Positions 1-12,195 of a stretch of 64,000 nucleotides of DNA are shown piece after piece; within the stretch, counting starts at the first letter, position 1; each line of letters begins with the position of its first letter. The notes beneath the pieces were generated by a model. That model was not told the origin of the DNA and searched no databases. It saw nothing but the letters and a program-made list of their open reading frames with translations. Source of the stretch: Buttiauxella noackiae ATCC 51607 (lineage in GTDB: Bacteria > Pseudomonadota > Gammaproteobacteria > Enterobacterales > Enterobacteriaceae); assembly GCF_001654865.1 (NCBI RefSeq), contig NZ_LXEO01000011.1:54762-118761 (forward strand), read 5' to 3'. The position numbers and the translations under genes were made by a program.

Positions 1-264
1 AATTGAGGCGAACACTAATGGCATGACGATCATTTGCAACAGTTGTACATAACCGTTACCAACGATGTTAAACCACTGGATAGATTGTTTAAGTACCGGG
101 CTGTCTTCGCCATAAATGGTGTGCAGCGCAAGGCCAAACACGACGCCCATTACTAAACCAAGTAGTACTTTCTTTGCCAGACTCCACTGTTTGTGGCGAG
201 TTTGCGCCAGCAACAGCAGCAGAATAACGAACACGATAACGTTCGCTATAAGTGGAAAATTCAT
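1..264 (-). CDS. tcyP: L-cystine/cysteine transporter TcyP, N-terminal part
   Basis: This is the first 88 codons of the sodium/dicarboxylate-symporter-family cystine carrier TcyP (YdjN), cut by the window edge. The protein starts [20 protein letters not shown], a first membrane segment. A basic loop ([12 protein letters not shown]) and a second membrane segment ([20 protein letters not shown]) follow, then the strongly conserved block [19 protein letters not shown], as in E. coli TcyP. The ATG at 264 has an AGGAG ribosome site 8 bases upstream. TcyP imports L-cystine across the inner membrane for sulfur nutrition. It lies next to ydjM as in E. coli. The remaining part of the gene is outside the window. 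Confidence 0.93.
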   Translation of the reverse strand, partial: MNFPLIANVIVFVILLLLLAQTRHKQWSLAKKVLLGLVMGVVFGLALHTIYGEDSPVLKQSIQWFNIVGNGYVQLLQMIVMPLVFASI

Positions 265-398
265 CCCCGTATCTCCTGAGTGTTTTTTTAAATAGATGGA
301 CTGATTGCCATCTTTATTCTGTAAATCGTACCAGAAGCTTAGAGCGACACTTATATTCAAAAGGAATTGATTATTACATTTTGAGTAGTTTCGTCTAA

Positions 399-989
399 TT
401 ATTGTGCCGAATGGTGATTTATAAGACTGTTGAAGGTCATTTGCATGGAAATTATCACCTGTGATGACCAACGCACCGCACTGTTATCGGGCAAACTTTG
501 CGGCATCCACACGGCCAAACCAAACAGCGCCATACACAAAACGCGTTCAAGTTGGTTGCCTTTTTGCGGCCTGACAATCGGAAAGCGAAAGCGCAAACGG
601 CATGGCCATAGCAGTGGAACTCCAGCAGGGGTAAGCATATCTGCCAGAATATGGCTCAAATAACCCAACACCATACCTTGTAGCGCATCGGCGGGAATAA
701 CCCAGGTTTCAGGGACTTTAAGATAGAACAGCGCAAGGCTTGCAAACACCGCAAACAAACTATGTGTGAAGCCCCTATGACCGCAGGCACGGGCGATAGG
801 CTTGGAAATCCATGGTAGACGCTGGCCCAGGAACGACTTTGGATGATCGATATCTGGTAATAAGCAGGTCAGAATGGCTGATGGCACAATATGCCACCAG
901 TCTCCTTGAGCAAGCACGGGCGTGAGTTCGGCGTTTTTCGCGAAAACTGCGCAGGCAATGGAAAAAAGAAGATGGCCTTCCGCCGTCAT
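399..989 (-). CDS. ydjM: LexA-regulated inner membrane protein YdjM
   Basis: A 196-residue protein of the YdjM/DUF457 family of membrane-bound, putative metal-dependent hydrolases, the same length as E. coli YdjM. Conserved acidic/histidine motifs are visible: [10 protein letters not shown] near residue 45, CGHRGFTHS near 70 and [21 protein letters not shown] near 110. Together they look like a metal-binding site set between hydrophobic segments. The biochemical activity is not established for the family. Two LexA boxes lie directly upstream, so the gene is expected to be induced by DNA damage, as its E. coli counterpart is. Confidence 0.93.
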   Translation of the reverse strand: MTAEGHLLFSIACAVFAKNAELTPVLAQGDWWHIVPSAILTCLLPDIDHPKSFLGQRLPWISKPIARACGHRGFTHSLFAVFASLALFYLKVPETWVIPADALQGMVLGYLSHILADMLTPAGVPLLWPCRLRFRFPIVRPQKGNQLERVLCMALFGLAVWMPQSLPDNSAVRWSSQVIISMQMTFNSLINHHSAQ

Positions 990-1006
990 GATACTACCTG
1001 GATGAA

Positions 1007-1026
1007 AACTGTCGATTCATACAGTA
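1007..1026 (-). promoter_or_regulatory. LexA box 1 of ydjM
   Basis: On the minus strand this reads TACTGTATGAATCGACAGTT. It has the CTG-N10-CAG core of SOS operators and is very close to the first LexA box known upstream of E. coli ydjM. It lies 18-37 bases upstream of the ydjM start codon. Confidence 0.85.
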
Positions 1027-1044
1027 TAGGGATTTTATACAGTA
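1025..1044 (-). promoter_or_regulatory. LexA box 2 of ydjM
   Basis: On the minus strand this reads TACTGTATAAAATCCCTATA: a good left half site and a degenerate right half, as in the second ydjM LexA box of E. coli. It abuts box 1, so two repressor dimers could bind side by side. Confidence 0.7.
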
Positions 1045-1102
1045 GACGGAAGAGGTGACGGCGTAACATTTTGCAACCGCCGGTTACCCGGCGATAGCGT
1101 AT

Positions 1103-1864
1103 CTAGCGGGCCAGCCAGCCTCCGTCGACGGCAATGGTATATCCGTTGACGTAATCGGATGCACTTGATGCGAGAAAAACTACCGGGCCCTGTAGATCCG
1201 CGGGAACTCCCCAGCGTCCTGCTGGAATACGGTCAAGTATTTCCTGGCTGCGGACTTCGTCATCACGCAGTTGCTGAGTATTGTTGGTAGCCATATATCC
1301 GGGGGCAATGGCATTCACATTAATATTGTGTTGTGCCCATTCGTTTGCCAGAAGTCGTGTGACACCGAGCACCGCGCTTTTTGATGCCGTATAAGAGGGA
1401 ACACGTATACCGCCCTGGAATGACAACATTGAGGCGATATTAATGATTTTCCCCCCACCACCTTGCTTGATGAATTGTTTTGCTACCGCCTGAGAGAGAA
1501 AGAACACTGATTTAATGTTCAGGTTCATCACGTCGTCCCAGTTTTTCTCGCTAAACTCAAGCGCGTCTTCGCGGCGAATGGTGCCCGCGTTATTGACCAG
1601 GATGTCTATTTTCCCCATCCCAGCCACGGCTTGTTCGATGATACCTGGTATAACCTCGTGCTGGCTTAAATCGGCCTGGATGGCGAGAAAACGTCGCCCT
1701 AGCGCTTCCACTTTTTGCGCGGTTTCGTGCGGAATTTTGCGGTTCACACTAACGATGTCACAACCAGCCTCAGCAAGGCCGATCGCCATTCCCTGACCCA
1801 GTCCAGTATCACAGCCTGTGACGATTGCGACTTTACCCTGCAGATTAAAAGCATCGAGAATCAT
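1103..1864 (-). CDS. kduD: 2-dehydro-3-deoxy-D-gluconate 5-dehydrogenase KduD (orphan)
   Basis: A 253-residue short-chain dehydrogenase with the Rossmann motif TGCDTGLG (residues 16-23), the NNAG motif (about 91-94), a catalytic Ser in NIASMLSFQGG and YTASK (Tyr/Lys pair). Its C-terminus, VNGYTIAVDGGWLAR, is shared with E. coli KduD, and identity is high over the whole length. The enzyme interconverts 2,5-diketo-3-deoxygluconate and 2-keto-3-deoxygluconate in pectin and hexuronate breakdown. In E. coli kduD is cotranscribed with kduI. Here it stands alone between ydjM and hxpB, where E. coli has no gene. A KdgR-like operator lies upstream. Confidence 0.93.
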   Translation of the reverse strand: MILDAFNLQGKVAIVTGCDTGLGQGMAIGLAEAGCDIVSVNRKIPHETAQKVEALGRRFLAIQADLSQHEVIPGIIEQAVAGMGKIDILVNNAGTIRREDALEFSEKNWDDVMNLNIKSVFFLSQAVAKQFIKQGGGGKIINIASMLSFQGGIRVPSYTASKSAVLGVTRLLANEWAQHNINVNAIAPGYMATNNTQQLRDDEVRSQEILDRIPAGRWGVPADLQGPVVFLASSASDYVNGYTIAVDGGWLAR

Positions 1865-1942
1865 AGTTACCCCGGTATCCGGAAAAGCGCATATGCGCGT
1901 GTAAATAAAGAATAGATACGGGATGGAGGAAATTCAAATTAA

Positions 1943-1962
1943 TATGAAATAGCGTTTCAATA
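1943..1962 (-). promoter_or_regulatory. KdgR-like operator upstream of kduD
   Basis: The imperfect palindrome TGAAATAGCGTTTCA (1945-1959) lies about 80 bases upstream of the kduD start. It resembles the AAAC/GTTT-type operators of the pectinolysis repressor KdgR. This assignment rests on similarity to the consensus from memory and on the function of the gene, not on a scored match. Confidence 0.45.
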
Positions 1963-2020
1963 ATTTTGACGAAGGTATGATTTTGAGAAAGATGCGGGGA
2001 GCCCCGCATCTTATAAAATA

Positions 2021-2689
2021 TTAGCCAAGCAGGTGTTCGGCACGTAATTCAACCAGTGACGGGAGTTTTACGTTAGCAAGGCACCAGCGCACATCATCAT
2101 GGTTTTCTTCGGCGGGAACCACGATTGAACGCATACGCGCAGCTTTTGTAGCAATCATTCCATTTACGGAATCCTCGAGCGCCACACATGCAAGGGGATC
2201 AACACCTAATTTTGCTGCGGCATCCAGGTAAACCTGAGGGTGCGGTTTGCTGTAAGTCAGGTGTTCAGCTGAGGCGATGGCATCAAATTGGTCACGCAGA
2301 TCAAACAGTTCCAGAATGCGTTCAAGCATATGCAGAGGTGATGCAGAAGCTAAACCTACTTTCAGCCCCTGTGCTTTGCACAAAGCAACGGCTTCACGCA
2401 CGCCAGGCAAGAGAGGGCGTTTTTCTTCAACTAAGGAGATGGCACGGGTAATGACTCGGTTAGTCACTTCTTCACGCGTTGGGCCATTCCACGGTTGATG
2501 GGCGAACCACAGGTCGACAACCAGATCGATACGCAAACCCAGGGTATCGGGCAGTTCGCAACGGCGGGAGATATCCACACCAATGCTTGCCATAACCTCC
2601 AGTTCTGCTTCATCCCACAGCGGTTCTGAATCAATTAGCAAACCGTCCATATCAAAAATTGCAGCTAAAATTTGGCGAGTAACAGCCAT
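2021..2689 (-). CDS. hxpB: Hexitol phosphatase B (sugar-phosphate phosphatase YniC)
   Basis: A 222-residue HAD-superfamily phosphatase, the same length as E. coli YniC/HxpB. HAD motif I is DMDGLLIDSEP (residues 13-23, with Asp nucleophile and acid/base), motif II is ASASP around residue 114, motif III is SKPHPQVYL and motif IV is ALEDSVNGM. The E. coli enzyme hydrolyses 2-deoxyglucose-6-phosphate and several hexitol and hexose phosphates in the cytoplasm, relieving sugar-phosphate stress. It is divergent from yniB with about 165 bases between them, as in E. coli. Confidence 0.94.
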   Translation of the reverse strand: MAVTRQILAAIFDMDGLLIDSEPLWDEAELEVMASIGVDISRRCELPDTLGLRIDLVVDLWFAHQPWNGPTREEVTNRVITRAISLVEEKRPLLPGVREAVALCKAQGLKVGLASASPLHMLERILELFDLRDQFDAIASAEHLTYSKPHPQVYLDAAAKLGVDPLACVALEDSVNGMIATKAARMRSIVVPAEENHDDVRWCLANVKLPSLVELRAEHLLG

Positions 2690-2856
2690 TTATCGACTCC
2701 TGTCATTTATGTATTAAAGATAAGATCTCTAATCAATAGCTGGAATTATCTGAGGATGCCACCGCTTTGTGAAATTCGTCCGTAAAGCTCAGGCGAAATC
2801 ACACCGGACAAGGTAGACTTTGTGCGTACAAGTTACGTCTTAACCAAGGGGAACGA

Positions 2857-3393
2857 ATGACGTATCAACAAGCTGGACGCATTGCCGTACTCAAACGTGT
2901 GGCTGGCTGGGTGATTTTTATCCCGGCAGTAATTTCTACACTGATTTCGATTTTGAAGTTTATGGATGCGCATAGCGAAAAACAGGCGGGCATTAATGCC
3001 GTGATGCTGGATTTTGCTCATGTCATGATCGAGATGATGCGTTTCAATACGCCATTTTTAAATTTCTTCTGGTACAACTCGCCACAACCGGAGTTCCATC
3101 AGCAGGCAAACGTGCTGTTTTGGGTTATCTACTCGCTGATTTTTATTGGCCTTGCGTTGCAGGCGTCGGGTGCGCGTATGAGCCGCCAGGCTAAATTTCT
3201 GCGTGAGGGTGTGCAAGATCAGTTGATTCTGGAGCAAGCGAAAGGCCCGGATGGATTAACTAAAGCTCAGATCGAGGCAAAAATTGTCGTGCCACGACAC
3301 ACGATTTTCCTGCAAATTTTCCCGCTCTATATTTTACCCATTATCATTATCGTCATCGGTTACTTCTTCTTTTCTTTACTGGGTTTCATCTAG
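2857..3393 (+). CDS. yniB: Inner membrane protein YniB
   Basis: A 178-residue membrane protein with hydrophobic segments near residues 14-32, 62-100 and 150-176 and a charged cytoplasmic stretch (RQAKFLREGVQDQLILEQAKGPDGLTKAQIEAKIVV). It matches E. coli YniB in length and position, next to and divergent from yniC/hxpB. No function is known. The start follows an AAGGGGAA ribosome site. It ends at a bidirectional terminator shared with the convergent yniA. Confidence 0.9.
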   Translation: MTYQQAGRIAVLKRVAGWVIFIPAVISTLISILKFMDAHSEKQAGINAVMLDFAHVMIEMMRFNTPFLNFFWYNSPQPEFHQQANVLFWVIYSLIFIGLALQASGARMSRQAKFLREGVQDQLILEQAKGPDGLTKAQIEAKIVVPRHTIFLQIFPLYILPIIIIVIGYFFFSLLGFI

Positions 3394-3397
3394 AAAA

Positions 3398-3422
3398 CGC
3401 CACTCCTGATTGAGGAGTGGCG
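3398..3422. terminator. Bidirectional terminator between yniB and yniA
   Basis: A perfect 10-bp stem (3398-3407 with 3413-3422) and a 5-base loop lie between convergent genes. The minus-strand reading is followed by a short run of T, so it best fits the end of yniA. Confidence 0.8.
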
Positions 3423-3428
3423 AAGTCA

Positions 3429-4289
3429 TTACGCCGCCAGAACCCTATCTAATGCTTTTTCCGCTACCACTAAATGCTGGCCGCCAAAAAGAATCGCCCG
3501 GTTAAGTAGAGTGTAGAGTTGATAGATTGGTTGGCGCAGGAGGAAGTCTGTGGGAAGAGGGGATATCGACTGATATCCGTCATAGATTTGCGGTGGTTGA
3601 TCGGGATGCAATGGCAACATTGCGAGGTCGCATTCACGATCTCCCCAGTAACACGCTGGGTCGTAAATAAATGGACCATCAGGCCCCATGGCACAATTTC
3701 CTGACCACAAATCACCATGCAGCAACGATGGCTGTGGCTGGTGGGAGGCGAGAGTTTGGTGTACAAAATCGACGATAAGATCGATATCGCCAAATTGGAT
3801 CCCTTTTTCAGCGGCGAGTTCTAACTGCCAGCCAATCCGTTGCTCTGCAAAAAATGTTGACCAGCGTCGTTGCCAGGCATTGGGTTGAGGGGTAGTGGAA
3901 AGATCATTATCAAAATCGAGGCCAAATTGCGGTTGCTCGCTCCATTGATGCAATCGCGCCAGTTGTTGCCCCAGCAAAAAGGCGTTATGTGCATCCAGCG
4001 GTTTTGATGGCATGTATTCGAGCAGCAAAAAGCTGTAATCGCGATCGCTGCCAACCGCCCAGACTTTTGGTACGCGTACCGTGTTGCTGCGTGAAAGTAA
4101 CTCAAGCTGATCGGCTTCCGCAGTAAAAATAGGCAACATTTCACGCGCATCGCTTTTGACAAAGATCTCATGACCGGCATAGTGAATTCGCCAGGCTGCA
4201 TGAATTTCTCCGCCGGGTAATTCCGTGCGTTGTTCAATTTCCGCAGTGCCGAGTTGTTCACTTAACAGACGACTAATAGCTTGCCACAT
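3429..4289 (-). CDS. yniA: Fructosamine kinase family protein YniA
   Basis: A 286-residue aminoglycoside-phosphotransferase-like kinase of the fructosamine/ketosamine-3-kinase family, the same length as E. coli YniA. The catalytic loop is HGDLWSGN (about residue 190), followed by the metal-binding FIYDPACYWGDRECDLAM. The N-terminal lobe carries LPGGEIHAAWRI and FVKSD (ATP-site Lys). Members phosphorylate ketosamines on glycated proteins or small molecules as a deglycation step; the physiological substrate of the bacterial protein is uncertain. It lies downstream of ydiZ and pfkB on the same strand. Confidence 0.92.
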   Translation of the reverse strand: MWQAISRLLSEQLGTAEIEQRTELPGGEIHAAWRIHYAGHEIFVKSDAREMLPIFTAEADQLELLSRSNTVRVPKVWAVGSDRDYSFLLLEYMPSKPLDAHNAFLLGQQLARLHQWSEQPQFGLDFDNDLSTTPQPNAWQRRWSTFFAEQRIGWQLELAAEKGIQFGDIDLIVDFVHQTLASHQPQPSLLHGDLWSGNCAMGPDGPFIYDPACYWGDRECDLAMLPLHPDQPPQIYDGYQSISPLPTDFLLRQPIYQLYTLLNRAILFGGQHLVVAEKALDRVLAA

Positions 4290-4392
4290 GATGCTTCTCC
4301 CCAGGTTTTCTGGTAGATCATTAGCTTATCGCTGTTAACCGGGTCAAACTTCGAACTGACGCACATCCCCGGTCATGATATTTAAAACAAGG

Positions 4393-4683
4393 TTATTTAC
4401 TCTGTTGTAGCCAATTTTCCCATGTTGTTACTGACACTTCGGGTTCGATACCTAGCGCTAGCTGACCAAGGCCACGGGATAACTCTTCAACTTCTGTCTG
4501 GCTCGATGTGCTTATTAACCCAAATGTATTGATACCTAACTCGTGAATTTTCCCTTCGTCATCTGACATCGTGAGCAAAAAACCGCCGCGTGTCAGTTGG
4601 TTATTGAGCTCGTTAAGATCCGTAAGATTGTTCTCCTGGAACTTAAATGTGACAACATAGCGCACGATGTCTCCGTTACTCAT
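4393..4683 (-). CDS. ydiZ: Conserved protein YdiZ
   Basis: A 96-residue cytoplasmic protein of the same length and position as E. coli YdiZ, between pfkB and yniA. Conserved segments include IVRYVVTFKFQENNLTDLNELNNQL and DDEGKIHELGINTFGLIS. No function is known for the family. There are no membrane segments or obvious metal-binding motifs. The ribosome site GAGGTG lies upstream of the ATG. Confidence 0.88.
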   Translation of the reverse strand: MSNGDIVRYVVTFKFQENNLTDLNELNNQLTRGGFLLTMSDDEGKIHELGINTFGLISTSSQTEVEELSRGLGQLALGIEPEVSVTTWENWLQQSK

Positions 4684-4781
4684 TATTCACCTCATTGTTA
4701 TCCCGAAGGTTTTAGCATAGTTGATCTATATGAAATGGCGACTTTTGACGAAACGACAAGCCGCCATTCAGAATGCAGTCG

Positions 4782-5711
4782 CTAATTACGCAAGTATTCG
4801 TAGATTTTTTGTGTATTTTCCAATGAGCACAGACGAGTGCCATGATTTAAGGTGGCAGCACTACCGGCGGCGACACCGAAACGAACCATATCTAATAAAG
4901 GTGCCCCTTCCGCCAGTTTCAACGTCATTGCCCCGACCATGCTATCGCCTGCGCCAACCGTACTTTGGCTTTTGACTGGTGGTGGGACAACTTGTACACA
5001 ACCGCTAGCATCAACACCAAGAGCACCTTGCGGACCAAGAGAAACCACCACGCGTTTCGCTTTGCCACTGTCGACAATCTCTTGTGCAGCCTGGCGCACA
5101 TCGTCAGGTTGAGTGAGATCACGGTTTACTAAAGCACTGAGTTCTTTTTGGTTTGGTTTAACCAACTCAATATTGCCGATTTCAAGGGTTGCTTTTAAGG
5201 CTTCACCAGAGCTGTCCACGATGCAGCGAATACCTGCTCGTTGAGCGGATTTTACTAGTGCGCACAGTTTAGAAACGTTAATACCTGGTGGGAGGCTACC
5301 ACTGATAACCAGAATAGCTTCGGGCTCAATAGACAATACTTTTTCTTCAAGAAGACGGAATTCATCATCGGACAGTGCGGCGCCAGGCATCACAAAACGA
5401 TACTGCTCGCCAGTTGACTCAGCATGAACATGCAAGTTTTGCCGGGTCCAGTCGCGTGCATTAATTGTATCAATTGCGACATGTTCATCTAGCAAGAGGG
5501 CGCACAGGTGTTCCCCGGTCGCGCCACCAGAAGGAAATATGGCTGTTGCCTGGCCTCCTAAGTGCACAATCGCTCGTGCAACGTTAATACCACCTCCGCC
5601 AGGTTCAAACACTGGAGCGGTGCAGCGGAGTTTTCCTTCCGGGTAAATTTGTGCGGTCAATGTTGCGCTGTCGAGTGAGGGAGCAAGTGTCAATGTGTAA
5701 ATCCGAGCCAT
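4782..5711 (-). CDS. pfkB: 6-phosphofructokinase isozyme II
   Basis: A 309-residue ribokinase (PfkB)-family sugar kinase, the same length as E. coli Pfk-2. Motifs are EPGGGGINVARAI (about residues 37-49, substrate-binding glycines), VVSLGPQGALG and the catalytic anion hole STVGAGDSMVGAM (about 248-260, with Asp base). It phosphorylates fructose-6-phosphate to fructose-1,6-bisphosphate in glycolysis, as the minor isozyme beside PfkA. It is followed by ydiZ and is divergent from ydiY. An AAGGAGG ribosome site precedes the ATG. Confidence 0.96.
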   Translation of the reverse strand: MARIYTLTLAPSLDSATLTAQIYPEGKLRCTAPVFEPGGGGINVARAIVHLGGQATAIFPSGGATGEHLCALLLDEHVAIDTINARDWTRQNLHVHAESTGEQYRFVMPGAALSDDEFRLLEEKVLSIEPEAILVISGSLPPGINVSKLCALVKSAQRAGIRCIVDSSGEALKATLEIGNIELVKPNQKELSALVNRDLTQPDDVRQAAQEIVDSGKAKRVVVSLGPQGALGVDASGCVQVVPPPVKSQSTVGAGDSMVGAMTLKLAEGAPLLDMVRFGVAAGSAATLNHGTRLCSLENTQKIYEYLRN

Positions 5712-6000
5712 ATATCCTCCTTAATTTAGCATTGGGATAAAGCGTAGCACTGTTTTAGCCCAGGGAATGTCAATTAACACAATGATTTATCAAATGATTT
5801 GTAAAAAGCAATAGCTCACTATGTTTATGAAAATAAAGATGTTTTAAGAGCACTCTTATTCAAAAAATGAAAGAAGAATTCATTGCTATGTTATTCGGGC
5901 TTTTTTATAATTTGTAACCTTTCTTGGCTCATAATTATTTGATCCACAGAAGAGATTCCGGAACCTTGATGGTTTCTTTTTATGTTGTACGGACGATTAA

Positions 6001-6759
6001 ATGAATTTAGTTAAGACAGTACCGGCTGCAATTTTGCTGACCGGAAGTGCGCTATTGAGTCACTTTGCAATTGCAGATAATTCGGTTTTCACTGTCATGG
6101 ATGACCCATCTACTGCTAAGAAACCGTTCGAAGGTAACCTGAATGCGGGTTATCTTGCGCAATCAGGTAACACCACAAGCTCTTCGTTGACAGCGAACAC
6201 CAATATGACCTGGTATAACACCTCTACCGCATGGTCAATTTGGGGTAATGCAAACAACACCTCCTCTAACGATGAGCGCTCTTCTGAGACGTATTCGGCT
6301 GGTGGTCGTAGCCGTTACAACATGACCGACAGCGATTACCTGTTTGGCCAGGCCAGCTGGTTAACTGACCGTTACAACGGCTATCAAGCGCGTGACGTAG
6401 CGACAGCCGGTTATGGTCGCCAGTTCCTCAGTGGCCCGGTTCACAGTCTGCGTGTGGAATTTGGTCCTGGTGTGCGTTATGACGAATACAGTGATGGTGG
6501 TCATGAGACCCAGGTTCTGGGTTACGCATCGGGTATCTATAACTGGCAGTTGACCGATAACGCTAAATTTATCCAGGGCGTTTCCGTGTTGGGTAGTGAA
6601 GATACGACGGTGAACTCTGAAACTGCGCTTGAAGTAGCAATCAATGAGCATTTTGGTTTGCGGGTTGGCTACAACGTCACCTGGAACTCAAATCCACCTG
6701 ATTCTGCTCCAGAGCATACAGATAGACGTACCGCAGTTACTCTTGGTTATAAGATGTAA
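6001..6759 (+). CDS. ydiY: YdiY family putative outer-membrane protein (DUF481)
   Basis: A 252-residue exported protein with a signal peptide of about 25 residues (MNLVKTVPAAILLTGSALLSHFAIA). It then shows alternating-residue beta strands ending in VTLGYKM, typical of a small beta-barrel. It contains the DUF481-like start KPFEGNLNAGYLAQSGNTTSSSL. It corresponds to E. coli YdiY, described as acid-inducible, in both length and position opposite pfkB. The transported ligand, if any, is unknown. Confidence 0.92.
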   Translation: MNLVKTVPAAILLTGSALLSHFAIADNSVFTVMDDPSTAKKPFEGNLNAGYLAQSGNTTSSSLTANTNMTWYNTSTAWSIWGNANNTSSNDERSSETYSAGGRSRYNMTDSDYLFGQASWLTDRYNGYQARDVATAGYGRQFLSGPVHSLRVEFGPGVRYDEYSDGGHETQVLGYASGIYNWQLTDNAKFIQGVSVLGSEDTTVNSETALEVAINEHFGLRVGYNVTWNSNPPDSAPEHTDRRTAVTLGYKM

Positions 6760-6763
6760 TTGG

Positions 6764-6788
6764 TAAAGCCGGGTCATTCCCGGCTTTA
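6764..6788 (+). terminator. Terminator after ydiY
   Basis: A perfect 10-bp stem TAAAGCCGGG/CCCGGCTTTA with a 5-base loop starts 5 bases after the ydiY stop. A T-rich stretch follows. Confidence 0.88.
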
Positions 6789-7026
6789 ATGTTTTATTTT
6801 ATCGTTCTGTGCTAATATTATTTTGGTCCATGGTTTTGTTTTAAATAAAATCTAATATGCCAACTTTCCTTCATAATCTCTCCACAATCTAGCACTTCGA
6901 CATATATTCAGTATCTTTGAAACTATTTGACAAATAAATTGACTGGGAAAAAGTGTGATCTGGATCTACTCTTATTTTGTATAAGGCAATATGCCTGCAG
7001 GTCCACTAAATAAGAGAATAATGAAT

Positions 7027-7278
7027 ATGAAAACAATTAAATATACCGCTACAGCAGTTGTGCTTTCTGTAATTTCATTCGGTGCATTTGCAGCCCAACC
7101 TACAACTACCACTACTTTAGCGAGCACTACTGTCGCCCCGCAGACTGCACCATCCAACACATGGCATGCTACTGATATTGAAGCTGGCTCAAATATCCAG
7201 CCTGGTGCTCAATCAACAGGCCGTTCAATGGATGATGCTTTTGATGTCCATACACTGGTTGCTGGCGAGTGGTATTAG
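7027..7278 (+). CDS. Small exported protein of unknown function
   Basis: An 83-residue protein beginning MKTIKYTATAVVLSVISFGAFAA, a clear signal peptide very like those of the YhcN/BhsA (DUF1471) stress proteins. The mature part (about 60 residues) is not DUF1471. It starts with a Thr/Ala-rich stretch (QPTTTTTLASTTVAPQTAPS) and ends with SMDDAFDVHTLVAGEWY. It is probably periplasmic or secreted. An alternative start two codons upstream (7021) is possible; 7027 gives better spacing from AAGAG and the usual MKTIK start. It is a single gene between ydiY and thrS, bounded by terminators on both sides. I do not recognise the family. Confidence 0.7.
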   Translation: MKTIKYTATAVVLSVISFGAFAAQPTTTTTLASTTVAPQTAPSNTWHATDIEAGSNIQPGAQSTGRSMDDAFDVHTLVAGEWY

Positions 7279-7355
7279 TAAATAAAGCAGTGATGATTAT
7301 GTTTCATTTGTGCGAAATTGCTAATTGATCGCTCATTTTCAAATTCGCATGAAAT

Positions 7356-7390
7356 AAAAAGCCGGAGCAGGATGCCCGGCTTTTTATTTT
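7356..7390 (+). terminator. Terminator after the small exported protein gene
   Basis: A 10-bp stem AAAAAGCCGG/CCGGCTTTTT (7356-7365 with 7376-7385) is followed by TATTTT, a canonical Rho-independent terminator. From here to thrS, about 370 bases hold only the thrS promoter and leader region. Confidence 0.9.
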
Positions 7391-7711
7391 TTAACCTTAT
7401 AAACCGGTAATGTAATTATTCGTCAAGGGCAATGTTTAGAAAAGCTTATTAGTTTTACTTGTGTTTTTTTCGAATATACAAACGTGTTTTCGTTGATAAT
7501 TGTATAAAAAAGTGGGTAAAACAGTCAGTTATTATTATCGTTCTCAAGATGTTTCTGGACTGCAAAACGCGACATAACCTGCTTAAAGTGATAGTATTCT
7601 CAACCGTCGTGAAGCCTGTGAACCGCACATTCACGCAGGAATTGTGAACCCGGCCTTGCAATTGTAGGCGAGAAGGTGACGCAACCCATTGAAACTAAAG
7701 TAAAATACATG

Positions 7712-7746
7712 TTGCATGTGATCTTACGTGTGGGTCACCACTGCAG
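7712..7746 (+). promoter_or_regulatory. thrS translational operator hairpin (anticodon-arm mimic)
   Basis: The hairpin GTGATC/GGTCAC (7718-7723 with 7733-7738) carries a 9-base loop TTACGTGTG containing CGT, the anticodon of a threonine tRNA. It lies just upstream of the thrS ribosome site and start. It matches the domain of the E. coli thrS leader that binds threonyl-tRNA synthetase to repress its own translation. An outer TGCA/TGCA pairing can extend the stem. Confidence 0.75.
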
Positions 7747-7760
7747 ATAAGGACTTATTA

Positions 7761-10236
<2,476 letters not shown>

Positions 10237-10254
10237 GGCCATCAAGTAACAGTT

Positions 10255-10278
10255 CTCGCGAGGTCTCGGCCTCGTGAG
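10255..10278 (+). promoter_or_regulatory. Hairpin in the infC-rpmI spacer, probable L20 operator
   Basis: A 9-bp stem (10255-10263 with 10270-10278, one G-T pair) and a 6-base loop lie between infC and rpmI. In E. coli ribosomal protein L20 represses rpmI-rplT translation by binding RNA structures in this spacer that mimic its 23S rRNA site. The position supports this; the long-range pseudoknot was not checked. Confidence 0.6.
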
Positions 10279-10332
10279 TCTTGTTCGCCTTCTGGTTCGT
10301 TTTATTAACAATGCGAAGTGGAAAGTTATTAA

Positions 10333-10530
<198 letters not shown>

Positions 10531-10560
10531 GTAGCACTTTTTAATTAATTCAGAATATAG

Positions 10561-10932
<372 letters not shown>

Positions 10933-10942
10933 GCCAGTTATT

Positions 10943-10966
10943 AGAGGGAGCTTGCTCCCTCTTTTA
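10943..10966 (+). terminator. Terminator after rplT
   Basis: An 8-bp stem AGAGGGAG/CTCCCTCT with a 4-base loop, followed by TTTT. It lies 10 bases after the rplT stop. Confidence 0.88.
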
Positions 10967-11012
10967 ATTTCTAATGGTATGTTTAACACTGTTCAATAAG
11001 GTAACTGCAAGC

Positions 11013-11057
11013 ATGAATGCTGCTATTTTCCGTTTCTTTTTTTACTTTAGCACCTGA
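11013..11057 (+). CDS. pheM: pheST leader peptide
   Basis: A 14-codon open frame, [14 protein letters not shown], identical to the PheM leader of E. coli. Five of its codons encode phenylalanine. Ribosome stalling at these codons when charged tRNA-Phe is scarce prevents formation of the terminator hairpin about 45 bases further on, allowing read-through into pheST. Confidence 0.96.
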
Positions 11058-11102
11058 ATTCGGGGGCTTTGCGCGTAAGAAAAGAAACGAAAAATAGCGC
11101 CG

Positions 11103-11131
11103 AAAGCCTCCATTAGGAGGCTTTTTTTTTG
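11103..11131 (+). terminator. pheST attenuator
   Basis: A 9-bp stem AAAGCCTCC/GGAGGCTTT (11103-11111 with 11116-11124) with loop ATTA and a long T run. It lies between pheM and pheS and is the regulated terminator of the phenylalanyl-tRNA synthetase operon. Confidence 0.95.
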
Positions 11132-11173
11132 CATCCCTTTTTATCTTTATATACGGATCAACTACCCCGGTAA

Positions 11174-12181
<1,008 letters not shown>

Positions 12182-12195
12182 GGGCGGGATATCCA

